Assembly: GCF_009913235.1 (NCBI RefSeq)
Contig: NZ_CP047897.1
Location: 1,240,001 to 1,304,000 of the forward strand
Reading direction: 5' to 3'
From: Nibribacter ruber
Lineage (GTDB): Bacteria > Bacteroidota > Bacteroidia > Cytophagales > Hymenobacteraceae
Length of the DNA: 64,000 bases
Shown: positions 1 to 9,654 of the stretch, piece after piece
Numbering within the stretch: position 1 is the stretch's first letter
Layout of the letters: each line of letters begins with the position of its first letter
The notes under the pieces: model-generated
Database searches by the model: none
What the model was told of the DNA's origin: nothing
What the model saw: only the letters and a program-made list of their open reading frames with translations
Position numbers and translations under genes: made by a program

Positions 1-1063
1 GCGCGGTACACATTTGGCCCGAGTACAGCGTCAGAGAAAAGGCCAGGTTCTGAACCACTTTATCCAGGTCCTCGGCAGAATCCAGGATGATGGAGTTCAC
101 GCCGGCCTTCTCTGTGAAGACGGTTTTGCCTTTCAGGCCTTCCAGGTAGTTCCCAAAGGCGGTACCGCCGGTATAGTCTATTAGTTTGATGGCCTCGTGC
201 TCTGCCAGTTCTTTGGTGATTAGTTTGTCATCTGGGTCAACGGCCAATTGGCAGATGTTAGGATCCAGGCCGTATTCTGCCAACACCTTCTGCACTTCGG
301 CAATAACAATGGCAATGGGAAGAACGCCCTTAGGGTGCGGCTTTACAATCACGGGGTTGCCGGTGACCAAGCTGGCATACATGCCGGGTACCGTGTTCCA
401 AGTGGGAAACGTGGAGCAGCCTACCACTAGGCCCAGACCTTTCGGCACGGCCTTCCAGCTTTTGTTTAGTTTCAAGTTGAACTTGCCCATGGGCTTTTCC
501 CAGACCTGGGTCTCAGGGAAGCGGGTCTGTTCTTCATACCCGGCGGCAATGGCTTCCAGGGCTCTGTCTGCCGCGTGCGGGCCAGAGGCTTGGAAAGACA
601 TTAGAAAGGCTTGGCCGGTGGTGTGCATGGTGGCATGGGCAATCTCAAAGAAACGGCCTTTCATGCGCTCTAATGACTCTACCAGAATAGCTGCTCTCTC
701 TAAGGGGGATACTTTTCTCCAAACGTGGAAGGCTTTCTGCCCACGGGCCACCAAGGTTTCTACAGAGAAGGTAGGGTAGCTGATGTTCAGCTTCTCCTGT
801 TCATAGGGAGACTCCTCCTGCCCGGCCCATCCTTCAGGACTTTCCTGCAACAATTCTTCAAAGCGCTTGCCCAACTGGCCCTTGTATTGCTCAAGACCCG
901 CCTGGTCCGCTCCTTCTCCGTAAATGGCCGGCGACGGGTGCTCTGGGTACTGTGAAAAGAAAGTACGCTCATGCAAGGCCTGTACGGCACGATTTAACGT
1001 TTCACGGTGTTGCACCGTCAAGTTCTCTAACTCTTTGGTATTCTGTGAAATTGCCTCTTTCAT
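1..1063 (-). CDS. paaN: Phenylacetic acid degradation protein PaaN-like aldehyde dehydrogenase (3' end cut by window)
   Basis: NAD(P)-dependent aldehyde dehydrogenase family protein of the PaaN type, linked in other bacteria to breakdown of phenylacetate ring-opening products. The start is an ATG giving MKEAISQNTKELENL. The N-terminal third carries the PaaN-typical stretch YPEHPSP...YGEGAD and a later QEESPYEQEKLNISYP. The ALDH core follows, with an NPVIVKPHP cofactor-binding segment and, at the window edge, the catalytic-cysteine motif SGQMCTA (Cys352). About 354 codons are visible of an expected 550 or so; the C-terminal part lies outside the window. No other paa genes are in view, so the substrate is inferred from family resemblance only. 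Confidence 0.82.
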   Translation of the reverse strand, partial: MKEAISQNTKELENLTVQHRETLNRAVQALHERTFFSQYPEHPSPAIYGEGADQAGLEQYKGQLGKRFEELLQESPEGWAGQEESPYEQEKLNISYPTFSVETLVARGQKAFHVWRKVSPLERAAILVESLERMKGRFFEIAHATMHTTGQAFLMSFQASGPHAADRALEAIAAGYEEQTRFPETQVWEKPMGKFNLKLNKSWKAVPKGLGLVVGCSTFPTWNTVPGMYASLVTGNPVIVKPHPKGVLPIAIVIAEVQKVLAEYGLDPNICQLAVDPDDKLITKELAEHEAIKLIDYTGGTAFGNYLEGLKGKTVFTEKAGVNSIILDSAEDLDKVVQNLAFSLTLYSGQMCTA

Positions 1064-1220
1064 GTTTTATTTATGTGGTATCTTTGTAAACGGTAGATTG
1101 AAACTTAAATTTACTTGAATAGTATGTAAGTACCTATTCTCCCATGGGTTTTTACACACCGCATCTCCTTCTCCACCATCAACCAGAGACAGGCATTTAT
1201 TTTACTTTTAACACTTTTAC

Positions 1221-4058
1221 ATGAAGCTATTTTACCGGTTTCTCCTGCTGTGGGTAGGCTTTTACGGGGTTACGTCATCTTTGCATGCGCAAACGAAACC
1301 CCAGACCGAGCCTAATTTAGTTATTTTCAAGTTGAAGGCTTCGGCCACTTCTGGGACGCAGGCCCGTTCCGGGCAAAACAACCTGGCCCAGATTCTCAGA
1401 CCGGTGGCGGTTACCTCCGTGCAGCGCAAGTTCCCCAAAGCGGCGGCCCTGCCAACTGGTGCACAAGCTAAGATTACCACTGCCCCGTTGGTAGACCTTT
1501 CGCTGTTGTATGAGTTGAGGTATGAGCCTGGTCAGTCTTTTGAGCAAGTGAAGAAACAACTGCTGGCCTCCGGTCAGGTAGAATACGTGGAACCGCTGTA
1601 CAACTACGCTCCTCTCTACACTCCCAATGATCCCCAAGCCAACCCCAACACGGGCGGCCAGAGATCCTACCTCTCCAAAATTAAAGCGTATGACGCCTGG
1701 GACATCACCATGGGAGACACCACCGTGGTTATTGGTATTCTGGACACCGGCGTGCGCCTTACCCAGGAAGACCTGGTAGGCAACATCAAATACAACTACG
1801 CAGACCCCATTGACGGCATTGACAACGACAACGACGGTTATATTGATAATTATAGAGGCTGGGATTTGGCAGACAATGACAACAACCCATCTTCTGATGC
1901 CAACGGCCATGGCACCAACGTGGCCGCCATTGCCGCTGCCCAGGCAGACAATGGCAAAGGCATGGCGGGCGTAGGATTCAAATGCAAATTCCTGCCGGTT
2001 AAAATCTATGCTTCTCCCGGTTCTTCAGGAGCTTTCAAAGGCTATGACGCCATCGTGTATGCAGCAGACCACGGGTGCAAGGTGATCAACCTTTCCTGGG
2101 GTGGCCCAGGCTCCCCTTCTGCGTTTGAGCAGGACATCATCAATTACGCTGCCATCAATAAAAACGTGACCATAGTGGCGGCGGCCGGCAACACCAATGA
2201 AGAACTCAACTTCTACCCTGCCTCATACCAGAATGTGCTTTCTGTGGCCGCCCTGGATGGGAATGATGTAAAAGGAAGCAGCCATACCTTTAGTTACAAC
2301 GTGGACATAGGGGCCTTGGGAGTGAATGTGCTTACCGCCCGTGACGAGAACAACAACAGCTATGCCATGGGTAGCGGGTCTTCTATGGCCACACCTATTG
2401 TGGCAGGAGCCGCTGGTTTGCTACGGAGCAAGTTCCCCAACATGAACTCTCTGCAAATTGCAGAACAGCTTCGGGTAACAGCAGATGATATTTATTCTAT
2501 TGATGCCAATCAGAATTATCTTGAGAAACTGGGTAGAGGCCGGTTGAACATTCACCGCGCCCTGCGCGAAACAGACGCGAAATCCGTGAGAGCAACTTCC
2601 TGGCAGATTGGTACGGCGGGGGTGGCGTATTCTGGCGAGGCGACCGAGGTGAGCGTTTCTTTCACCAATTACCTAGCACCTGTTTCTGGCCTATCCGTTT
2701 ACCTGAGCTCTACCAGCCCTTTTGTAGACGTGGTGGAGGATGAGTTCATAGCAGGTAGCCAGGCTACATTGGCCACTTTTACCAACCAGGGTAAAAAATT
2801 CAAGATACGCGCGACGGATGATGCCCCAGTCAACTCTGAAGTGTGGTTGCGTCTGGGTTTCATGGACGGAGCATATACAGACTACCAATACATTAAAGTG
2901 GTGGTAAACCCAGACTACCTGACCACCAACGTGAACAACCTGCGCGCGTCTGTGATTAGCCGAGGCAACATTGGCTATGACGGACAGAATTTGAGCATCG
3001 GGCAGGGCGTGACGTATAAATCCACTACTCCGCTTTTGTATGAAGGCGGCTTATTGATAGGTTATTCTGCCACCCAAGTGTCTGACAACATCAGAAACGA
3101 AAAAGGCACGACAGACAAGGATTTCTATGCCCTCACGGCTTTGCAACGGAGACCTTCCTCCCCACTGGCTAACTTCTCTGCCAATAACATGCTGGAAGAC
3201 TCCCTTAACACCCGCAAGCCTCTGAGCATGCGCATCCAGCAGAACGTATTTGCCTGGGCAGATGCACCCAACCAAGACTTTGTAGTGCTGGAGTACCTGC
3301 TCACCAACCGCACCCAACAAACCATTTCCAATGCCTACGCGGGCTACTTTGCTGATTGGGATTTGGTGACCGCCGCCAGAAACGTAGCGGAGTACAAGGC
3401 TGACCTGAAGATGGGCATGGCCTACCCTAAGGCAGACGCCAAGGTATTCATTGGCATTCAGTTGCTTTCTAGAGGCGCACCCGGTTTTTATGCCTTTGAC
3501 AATTCAGGCGCTCCTTCTGGTACCATCATCATTGAGGACGGCTTTACCACCGCTGAGAAATATAAGGCCTTGTCTGGTGGTCTACAACGCACCAGCGCTG
3601 GCCTCACAGATACCAACGGCAAGGATATCTCCTTCATGATTTCATCTGCCATTAAAACCCTGGCCCCAACTCAAACAGACACGGTGGCGTTTGCCATAGT
3701 GGCGGGCAATACCAAGGAAGCCCTTTTTGAAAACGCTGCCGCCGCCCAGCAGAAATACCTGCAGATGACCTCAACCAGAACCGTCACCGGATTGCCTGAA
3801 GAGGCGCTGGCCACGGAAGTGAAGGTATATCCCAATCCTTCTACGGGCCGTGTCACGGTAGCTTTCCCGGCGAGTGCGCAGAGACAGTCCAGCCAGTTGC
3901 ATGTGTTAGACAGCCAAGGCAGAACAGTTTACCAGATGCTAGTCCCTACGGGTAGCAAGGCAGATCTTGACCTGAGCCACCTGGCCAAAGGAATGTACTT
4001 CCTGAAGATTTCCACCGGCAAAGAAGTGACTACCAGAAAGCTGGTGCTCATTCACTAA
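1221..4058 (+). CDS. Secreted subtilisin-like S8 serine peptidase with T9SS type A sorting domain
   Basis: 945-residue exported protease. Residues 1-23 form a signal peptide ending at LHA|Q, followed by a propeptide-like region. The peptidase S8 domain has the catalytic triad Asp175 (IGILDTG), His230 (NGHGTNVA) and Ser388 (GSGSSMATP). An acidic DNDNDGYIDN segment near 201-210 resembles calcium-binding loops of this family. A beta-rich middle section of unknown role comes next. The C-terminal 80 residues (VKVYPNPSTGRV onward, ending TRKLVLIH) form a Por-secretion/T9SS type A sorting domain, predicting passage across the outer membrane by the type IX system with surface anchoring or release. 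It is a single gene, convergent with aconitase. The protein substrate is unknown. Confidence 0.93.
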   Translation: MKLFYRFLLLWVGFYGVTSSLHAQTKPQTEPNLVIFKLKASATSGTQARSGQNNLAQILRPVAVTSVQRKFPKAAALPTGAQAKITTAPLVDLSLLYELRYEPGQSFEQVKKQLLASGQVEYVEPLYNYAPLYTPNDPQANPNTGGQRSYLSKIKAYDAWDITMGDTTVVIGILDTGVRLTQEDLVGNIKYNYADPIDGIDNDNDGYIDNYRGWDLADNDNNPSSDANGHGTNVAAIAAAQADNGKGMAGVGFKCKFLPVKIYASPGSSGAFKGYDAIVYAADHGCKVINLSWGGPGSPSAFEQDIINYAAINKNVTIVAAAGNTNEELNFYPASYQNVLSVAALDGNDVKGSSHTFSYNVDIGALGVNVLTARDENNNSYAMGSGSSMATPIVAGAAGLLRSKFPNMNSLQIAEQLRVTADDIYSIDANQNYLEKLGRGRLNIHRALRETDAKSVRATSWQIGTAGVAYSGEATEVSVSFTNYLAPVSGLSVYLSSTSPFVDVVEDEFIAGSQATLATFTNQGKKFKIRATDDAPVNSEVWLRLGFMDGAYTDYQYIKVVVNPDYLTTNVNNLRASVISRGNIGYDGQNLSIGQGVTYKSTTPLLYEGGLLIGYSATQVSDNIRNEKGTTDKDFYALTALQRRPSSPLANFSANNMLEDSLNTRKPLSMRIQQNVFAWADAPNQDFVVLEYLLTNRTQQTISNAYAGYFADWDLVTAARNVAEYKADLKMGMAYPKADAKVFIGIQLLSRGAPGFYAFDNSGAPSGTIIIEDGFTTAEKYKALSGGLQRTSAGLTDTNGKDISFMISSAIKTLAPTQTDTVAFAIVAGNTKEALFENAAAAQQKYLQMTSTRTVTGLPEEALATEVKVYPNPSTGRVTVAFPASAQRQSSQLHVLDSQGRTVYQMLVPTGSKADLDLSHLAKGMYFLKISTGKEVTTRKLVLIH

Positions 4059-4088
4059 TTGTGAGCATCTGAGTATTTAAAGAAAATT

Positions 4089-4126
4089 CGTTTTTGGCCT
4101 GTTTCCTGGAAAACAGGCCAAAAACG
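4089..4126. repeat. 38-bp palindromic repeat, copy 1
   Basis: Near-perfect palindrome: arm CGTTTTTGGCCTGTTTCC, TG centre, then the complementary arm ending CCAAAAACG. It lies between the converging ends of the S8 protease and aconitase genes, just before their shared terminator. Confidence 0.95.
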
Positions 4127-4130
4127 ACAA

Positions 4131-4166
4131 AAAGAAAGGGCAGCCAATTGTGGCTGCCCTTTCTTT
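4131..4166. terminator. Bidirectional intrinsic terminator
   Basis: A 16-bp perfect stem (AAAGAAAGGGCAGCCA and its complement) with a 4-nt loop, A-rich on the left and T-rich on the right, placed between two convergent genes. It can serve both the protease and aconitase transcripts. Confidence 0.9.
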
Positions 4167-4184
4167 TTTATGTAAACCAGAAGC

Positions 4185-6461
4185 TTACGCCTGGTTTTGC
4201 TGTAATCTGATCAAGTTCAAAGCAGAACCCGCTTTAAACCACTCAATCTGTCCTTCATTGTAGGTGTGGTTGGCGTCAAAGGTGTAGGTAGAACCGTCTT
4301 TGTGCGTCAATCTCACTTTCAATGGCACACCAGGCGTGAAGTTGGTCAGGCCAATGATGTCCAACACGTCATCCTCTTCAATGCGCTCGTAATCTTCTTT
4401 GTTGGCGAAGGTCAGGGCCAGCATTCCTTGCTTCTTCAGGTTGGTTTCATGGATACGGGCGAAGGATTTCACCAATACCACCTGCACCCCCAGGAAGCGA
4501 GGCTCCATGGCTGCGTGCTCTCTGGAAGAACCTTCACCGTAGTTCTCATCTCCTACTACCACAGATCCAAGACCAGCGGCTTTGTAAGTACGGGCTACTT
4601 TAGGAACTTCGTCATAACCGCCACCGCGTACCAGTTGGCTCTTCACGCTGTTGGCTTCGCCGTTGTAGGCATTGATGGCACCAATCAACATGTTGTTGGA
4701 GATGTTGTCCAGGTGACCGCGGTATTTCAACCATGGACCTGCCATAGAGATATGGTCAGTGGTACATTTGCCTTGCGCTTTGATCAACAGTTTCAAGCCC
4801 ATCAGGTCTTGTCCGTTCCATGGTTTGAACGGCTCTAACAACTGCAATCTGTCTGAGCAAGGATCTACCACTACGCTTACGGCGCTTCCGTCTGCCGCTG
4901 GGGCTACGTAACCGGCGTCTTCTACGGCAAAGCCTTTCACTGGGAACTCAATACCCATTGGCTCGTCTAACATCACTTGCTCGCCGTTTTTGTTTGGCAG
5001 CGTGTCGGTTAGCGGGTTGAAGGTCAGGTCGCCGGCAATAGCAAACGCAGTCACGATCTCAGGAGAAGCCACAAACGCGTGGGTGTTCGGGTTACCGTCG
5101 TTCCGCTTGGCGAAGTTACGGTTGAACGACGTGATGATGGAGTTCTTGCGCTTAGGGTCATCTGTATGACGGGCCCACTGACCAATACACGGACCACAGG
5201 CGTTGGCTAGTACTACCCCGCCAATCTCAGCAAAGGTGTCCAGGATGCCGTCACGCTCTGCTGTGTAACGAACTACCTCAGAACCTGGGGTGATGGTGTA
5301 CTCTGCGTTCACCGCTAAGCCTTTGTCAATGGCCTGCTGGGCCAAAGAAGCGGCGCGGGTTAAGTCTTCATAAGAAGAGTTGGTGCAAGAACCAATCAAA
5401 CCTACCTCAAGTTTGGCCGGCCAGTTGTGCTCACGCACGGCAGCGGCAAACTGAGAAATTGGCCAGGCTGCATCTGGTGTGAACGGTCCGTTCACGTGTG
5501 GCTCCAACTCGCTCAGGTTGATTTCAATTAACTGGTCGTAGAAGGCTTCAGGGTTGGCCATTACCTCGTCATCGGCACGCAGGTGCTCAGCAACCTGGTC
5601 GGCCAGTTCGGCAATCTCAGCGCGCTCAGTACCCACCAGATAGTCTCTCATTTTCTGGTCATAGGAGAAGACAGAGGTAGTAGCCCCAATCTCGGCACCC
5701 ATGTTACAGATGGTAGCTTTACCAGAGCAAGAGATGTTGTTGGCACCCTCACCGAAGTATTCTACAATGGCACCGGTACCGCCTTTCACAGTCAGGATAC
5801 CCGCCACTTTCAAGATAACGTCTTTGGCCGCTGTCCAACCGCTCATCTTGCCGGTAAGTTTCACGCCAATCACTTTCGGGAATTTCAGTTCCCAGGCCAT
5901 GCCGGCCATTACGTCAACGGCGTCTGCACCGCCCACGCCAATGGCAATCATACCAACACCACCCGCGTTTGGCGTGTGCGAGTCAGTCCCGATCATCATA
6001 CCGCCCGGGAAGGCATAGTTTTCTTGTACCACCGTGTGGATGATACCCGCACCCGGCTTCCAGAACCCGATGCCGTATTTGTTAGACACAGAGGCCAGGA
6101 AGTCATACACTTCTTTGTTCTCAGTGTAGGCTTCAGACAAGTCTTGCTCAGCACCTACGCGGGCCTGGATCAAGTGGTCACAGTGTACCGAAGATGGCAC
6201 TGCCACCGTTGGTCTACCGGCCTGCATGAACTGTAACAAAGCCATCTGGGCAGTAGCATCCTGCATGGCAACGCGGTCTGGCGCAAAATCTACGTAAGAC
6301 TTGCCACGCTCATAAGCCTGCGTAGCCGCACCGTTATATAAGTGTGCGTAAAGGATTTTCTCGGTAAGAGTTAAGGGGCGGCCCACCGCCGTGCGTGCTG
6401 CTGCCACCCGGTCTCCCAGCTGCGCATACACGCCCTTGATCATGTCTACATCAAATGCCAT
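4185..6461 (-). CDS. acnA: Aconitate hydratase
   Basis: TCA-cycle enzyme interconverting citrate and isocitrate, cytosolic, with a 4Fe-4S cluster. The 758-residue length and layout match the monofunctional mitochondrial-type aconitases usual in Bacteroidetes. Cluster ligands are Cys359 ([10 protein letters not shown]) and Cys422/Cys425 ([10 protein letters not shown]). The N-terminal substrate-binding region has [12 protein letters not shown] and [11 protein letters not shown], and the swivel domain has [15 protein letters not shown]. The ATG gives [12 protein letters not shown]. It is monocistronic, divergent from a lipoprotein gene. The symbol acnA is used loosely, since acn naming varies between phyla. 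Confidence 0.97.
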   Translation of the reverse strand: MAFDVDMIKGVYAQLGDRVAAARTAVGRPLTLTEKILYAHLYNGAATQAYERGKSYVDFAPDRVAMQDATAQMALLQFMQAGRPTVAVPSSVHCDHLIQARVGAEQDLSEAYTENKEVYDFLASVSNKYGIGFWKPGAGIIHTVVQENYAFPGGMMIGTDSHTPNAGGVGMIAIGVGGADAVDVMAGMAWELKFPKVIGVKLTGKMSGWTAAKDVILKVAGILTVKGGTGAIVEYFGEGANNISCSGKATICNMGAEIGATTSVFSYDQKMRDYLVGTERAEIAELADQVAEHLRADDEVMANPEAFYDQLIEINLSELEPHVNGPFTPDAAWPISQFAAAVREHNWPAKLEVGLIGSCTNSSYEDLTRAASLAQQAIDKGLAVNAEYTITPGSEVVRYTAERDGILDTFAEIGGVVLANACGPCIGQWARHTDDPKRKNSIITSFNRNFAKRNDGNPNTHAFVASPEIVTAFAIAGDLTFNPLTDTLPNKNGEQVMLDEPMGIEFPVKGFAVEDAGYVAPAADGSAVSVVVDPCSDRLQLLEPFKPWNGQDLMGLKLLIKAQGKCTTDHISMAGPWLKYRGHLDNISNNMLIGAINAYNGEANSVKSQLVRGGGYDEVPKVARTYKAAGLGSVVVGDENYGEGSSREHAAMEPRFLGVQVVLVKSFARIHETNLKKQGMLALTFANKEDYERIEEDDVLDIIGLTNFTPGVPLKVRLTHKDGSTYTFDANHTYNEGQIEWFKAGSALNLIRLQQNQA

Positions 6462-6605
6462 AGATCTGCTTCGTATTTATTTTAGGTAAGTACTTAAGGA
6501 TGTCCGCAAATGTCGCAAACAGAACCCTTTTACACAAATAATTAAATATCTCCTAACTCTATAGGGTTTTCTACCTGAAATGTCTGATATTTCACGGTTG
6601 CCCTA

Positions 6606-6613
6606 TACCTTTG
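6606..6613 (+). promoter_or_regulatory. Possible -7 element TACCTTTG
   Basis: Matches the Bacteroidetes -7 consensus TAnnTTTG and ends only 4 nt before the ATG of the downstream lipoprotein gene, so transcription would start at or next to the start codon. No good -33 TTG/TTTG at the proper distance was seen, so the call is tentative. Confidence 0.35.
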
Positions 6614-6617
6614 CTGC

Positions 6618-7868
6618 ATGAGCTTTAAATCAAAGACCCATTTTTTTCTATCCTCGTTCCTGCTTTCCACAGGCCTTTTTATGACCGCGTGTAACTCCAA
6701 CTCAGACAGCACGTTGCCCGCCGGCCCTTGGCGCGGCACCATTGAAGTGAGCGGCCATACCATGCCGTTCAACTTTACCGTGGCAGAGGAGAATGGAAAG
6801 CAGGTAGCCTATTTGGTTAACGGAGAAGAGAAAATTTTGATTGACGAAATCACGTTTGACCAGGATAGCGTGCGCCTGCAGATGCATATTTTTGACGCCA
6901 CGCTGCACGCCAAGGTAGACAAAGGCCAACTCACCGGCCGCTGGGAACGCCGCGACCAGGCCCAACCGTACAGCCTACCCTTTGCGGCCGAGCATGGCAA
7001 GACCAACCGCTTCGTAGAAAAGCCGGCCAAAGCCGACGTTGATATTTCCGGTAAGTGGGAAGTACTGTTTCAGGGCGAGGAAGGAAACAGCTATCCGGCC
7101 ATTGGCGAATTCACCCAGAACGGCAATACCCTGACCGGCACTTTTTTAACCCCCACCGGCGACTATCGCTTTCTGCAAGGCCAGGTAGCAGGCAAAGAAA
7201 TAGGCCTCTCTACGTTTGACGGCTCACATGCCTACCTTTTCACCGCAGAAGCCCAACCCGACCAAACCCTGAAAGGTGATTTCTACGTGGGCCTGGCGGG
7301 GCATGAGACCTGGACGGCTAAACGCAACGAAAACTTTGAACTTCCCTCTGCCGACACCCTCACGCACCTGAAGCCGGGTTATGACAAACTCTCTTTCGCC
7401 TTCCCAGATTTAGAAGGCAAACAAGTTTCTTTAGAAGACCCAAAATTTAAAGGCAAACCGGTGGTGGTGCAGATTTTTGGATCGTGGTGCCCCAACTGCA
7501 TGGATGAGACGGCGTTTCTGGCACCTTGGTACGCCAAGAATAAAAGCCGAGGCGTAGAAATCATTGGCCTGGGGTATGAGCTGAGTCCTGAGTTTGCGAA
7601 AGCCCAAACCAGAATCTCAAAAATGAAAGACCGCTTTGACGTGGAGTACACCTTGCTGGTAGCCGGCACCAAAGACAAAGAATTGGTGGCCAAATCATTA
7701 CCAGCCCTGAGCAAAGTTGTCTCCTTCCCTACCACCATTTTCATTGACAAACACGGCAAGGTACGCAGAATCCACACTGGTTTCTCTGGCCCTGGCACCG
7801 GTAAATACTATGAGACCTTTGTAAAGGAGTTCAACCAAACCATTGATAAGCTGGTAGCTGAGAAATAA
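6618..7868 (+). CDS. TlpA-like thioredoxin-fold lipoprotein
   Basis: 416-residue envelope protein with a lipoprotein signal (LLSTGLFMTAC, lipidated Cys25). Residues 35-245 are beta-rich and include two similar modules (GPWRGTIEVSG... and SGKWEVLFQGEEG...), unassigned. The C-terminal 165 residues form a TlpA/AhpC-like thioredoxin fold with active site GSWCPNCMDE (CPNC, about residue 291) and the cis-proline segment SFPTTIFIDKHG. Proteins of this type reduce periplasmic disulfides, for example in cytochrome c maturation, but the partner here is unknown. The gene stands alone, followed by a strong terminator. Confidence 0.88.
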   Translation: MSFKSKTHFFLSSFLLSTGLFMTACNSNSDSTLPAGPWRGTIEVSGHTMPFNFTVAEENGKQVAYLVNGEEKILIDEITFDQDSVRLQMHIFDATLHAKVDKGQLTGRWERRDQAQPYSLPFAAEHGKTNRFVEKPAKADVDISGKWEVLFQGEEGNSYPAIGEFTQNGNTLTGTFLTPTGDYRFLQGQVAGKEIGLSTFDGSHAYLFTAEAQPDQTLKGDFYVGLAGHETWTAKRNENFELPSADTLTHLKPGYDKLSFAFPDLEGKQVSLEDPKFKGKPVVVQIFGSWCPNCMDETAFLAPWYAKNKSRGVEIIGLGYELSPEFAKAQTRISKMKDRFDVEYTLLVAGTKDKELVAKSLPALSKVVSFPTTIFIDKHGKVRRIHTGFSGPGTGKYYETFVKEFNQTIDKLVAEK

Positions 7869-7884
7869 CCCACCTCTTGATTGC

Positions 7885-7932
7885 AAAACGAAAGCGGCGC
7901 AGTTCTCAAAAGGACTGCGCCGCTTTCGTTTT
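7885..7932 (+). terminator. Intrinsic terminator fused to a 38-bp palindrome
   Basis: 19-bp stem starting AAAACGAAAGCGGCGCAGT, 10-nt loop, complementary arm and T-run. The final CGTTTTT is also the first 7 bases of the following 38-bp palindrome. The same terminator with compensating base changes occurs about 1.07 kb downstream. Confidence 0.9.
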
Positions 7933-7964
7933 TGGCCTGTTTTCTGGAAAATAGGCCAAAAACG
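7927..7964. repeat. 38-bp palindromic repeat, copy 2
   Basis: Arm CGTTTTTGGCCTGTTTTC, TG centre and the other arm with one mismatch (ATAGGCC). Shares its first bases with the upstream terminator T-tract. Confidence 0.95.
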
Positions 7965-8093
7965 GTTAAGGCTACTTTTATTTGAAAGAAATCACTTTGC
8001 ATAGGTGCGCAGGATAGAATTAGCTCGTTTTAAATATTTAGTATTTTCTATATATTTAACCTTCAATTTATTATACCATTAGCAATTTATCAC

Positions 8094-8943
8094 ATGAGAA
8101 GACTTTTACTATTCTGTCTTGGCTTATTTCTTGTGTCTTCTTGCGGCGGCAATGCTGGCAAAGAGCGTGTAGACGAGCTTACCTCTACGGGGGTGAAGGT
8201 AGAGAATGAACGGGTGACCGCCTGGTTTCCCAAAGACTCTGTGCAAGACATTAGAATGAAGGAGATTGCAGATTCTTTACAGCAAATCATCATTGCCTCA
8301 GAACAGATGATTGGCAATCAGCCTTGGCAACAGTTCAAAGGCAAAAAAGATAAACTACTATTTCAACGAAGGCAATTTTGTGTCTGTGGCTAATGCAGAC
8401 GGAGATGTGTTTATACCCCTTTGGCGCATCACGTCTGGCCAGGCTCCAGTGCATCATGAGACCATGCACGTGCTGTTGCGTACCAAGGAAGGCAACTGGA
8501 ACTCCGTGTCCAAGGTGGTTTCTTTCTTCACCATACCCATGTGGTTCACAGAAGGCGTAGCCGAATACCTGGCCATGAAAGTCTCTCATGACACCAAGGT
8601 TCCCAAGTTGGATTTGCAGAAAAGTGGCGGTTATTTAAAAGTGGATTCTACCTGCAGTGCCGCGCTTAAAACCGAAGTGGGCCAGTATGTGGTAGATTAC
8701 ATTGGGGAGGAAGGCGCCATGCTCAAACTCTTCACCTCTGACCGCAAGACCTATGCCCCTCCCTTCTACAACTGCTCCTGCTCTTTCACTAAATACTTAG
8801 GCGAAACCTATGGCACTGAGGTTCTTTTGCGAAGCAACGCCCAGTTCAAAGATGAGCAGGAAACATTGGAACAGCTTACCAAAAAAGACCTATCTACTCT
8901 TAAAGAAGAATGGCTTACTAATCTTAAGAAACAGTACAAATAA
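8094..8943 (+). pseudogene. Zinc-metallopeptidase-like lipoprotein split by a frameshift in an A6 run
   Basis: Two overlapping frames together encode one protein of about 280 residues. The first (8094-8393) starts MRRLLLFCLGLFLVSSCGG, a lipoprotein signal, and runs to about FKGKK. The second continues INYYFNEGNFVSV and ends at 8943. The second part has HETMH (HExxH zinc motif) and 34 residues later WFTEGVAEYLA, whose Glu would be the third ligand, as in gluzincin or peptidase-MA-like proteins. The frames join at the A6 run at 8343-8348; removing one A restores a continuous reading frame. This may be a sequencing error, a true decay mutation or slippage; the sequence alone cannot tell. Confidence 0.8.
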
Positions 8944-8957
8944 GAAGACACTTCTCT

Positions 8958-9005
8958 AAAACGGAAGTGGCGCAGTTCTTAAAAGGACTGCGCCACTTCC
9001 GTTTT
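8958..9005 (+). terminator. Intrinsic terminator fused to a 38-bp palindrome
   Basis: Stem starting AAAACGGAAGTGGCGCAGT with 10-nt loop and full complementary arm. It is homologous to the 7885-7932 terminator, with two base pairs changed on both sides (A-T to G-C and C-G to T-A). The T-run again forms the start of a 38-bp palindrome. Confidence 0.9.
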
Positions 9006-9037
9006 TAGCCTATTTTGGCGAAAACAAGCCAAAAACG
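9000..9037. repeat. 38-bp palindromic repeat, copy 3
   Basis: Starts CGTTTTTAGCCTATTTTG and ends CCAAAAACG. A diverged copy lying between convergent genes and overlapping the upstream terminator. Confidence 0.92.
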
Positions 9038-9064
9038 ACATGCCTTGAAGGCCCACGTTGCTGG

Positions 9065-9448
9065 TTACTGCTCCAAAGGCTTGCCTGCTTCCTTCCAGGC
9101 TTTGAGGCCGCCGTCTAAATGCGCCACGTTGGTATAGCCCATCTGCTTAAGGGTAGTAGCCGCCAAAGCTGAACGTCCGCCCCCGGCGCAATGCAGAATA
9201 AGGCGCTTTTTCCGGTCAAACTCAGGTTTATGGTAGGGCGTGGTGTCATCTGCCAGAAACTCAAGCATACCCCTGGGCGCATGCGTGGACCCGGCAATCT
9301 TGCCACTCTCTTTCAGTTCTTCGCTTTCCCTGATGTCAATCAAAGTAGCATTGCCCTGGGCCAGTTCTCGTTCCACCTGGTCAGGAGAGAGGTTCTCTAC
9401 ATTTTTCTTGGCCTCTGTGACCAGGTCTGAGGCGGTTCTGTTTTCCAT
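9065..9448 (-). CDS. Rhodanese-like domain protein
   Basis: 127-residue cytosolic single-domain sulfurtransferase. The domain spans about residues 18-125, with TLIDIRESEELKESG, the active-site loop HCAGGGRSA (Cys87) and LDGGLKAWKEAGKPL at the end. The loop CAGGGR fits the six-residue rhodanese loop that accepts sulfur substrates rather than the longer Cdc25 type. No signal peptide. It converges on the frameshifted peptidase gene. The specific sulfur donor or acceptor cannot be told. Confidence 0.93.
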   Translation of the reverse strand: MENRTASDLVTEAKKNVENLSPDQVERELAQGNATLIDIRESEELKESGKIAGSTHAPRGMLEFLADDTTPYHKPEFDRKKRLILHCAGGGRSALAATTLKQMGYTNVAHLDGGLKAWKEAGKPLEQ

Positions 9449-9550
9449 AGTTTCTATGTTTTTAGGTTGGCTTTTTAAGTTTTAACGTGTGTTTACAGAT
9501 GTGTGCAGAGAAGTCAGATGGGTACGTAAGCTAAACAGGTAATACCGTTC

Positions 9551-9588
9551 CGTTTTTAGTCTGTTTTCTGGAAAATCGCCTAAAAACG
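9551..9588. repeat. 38-bp palindromic repeat, copy 4
   Basis: CGTTTTTAGTCTGTTTTC arm, TG centre, right arm ending CCTAAAAACG with mismatches. Lies between the end of a DinB-like gene and the start of the rhodanese gene. Confidence 0.92.
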
Positions 9589-9654
9589 ACGATCCTTGCA
9601 TAGTAGGAGGAGTGTCTTGCTTTATACTCCATTGTGGGCAAAAAAGCTACCTTT

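Noticed and set aside
186-779. Plus-strand ORF of 197 codons
   Set aside because: It is the antisense frame of the paaN coding sequence, which has clear ALDH motifs.
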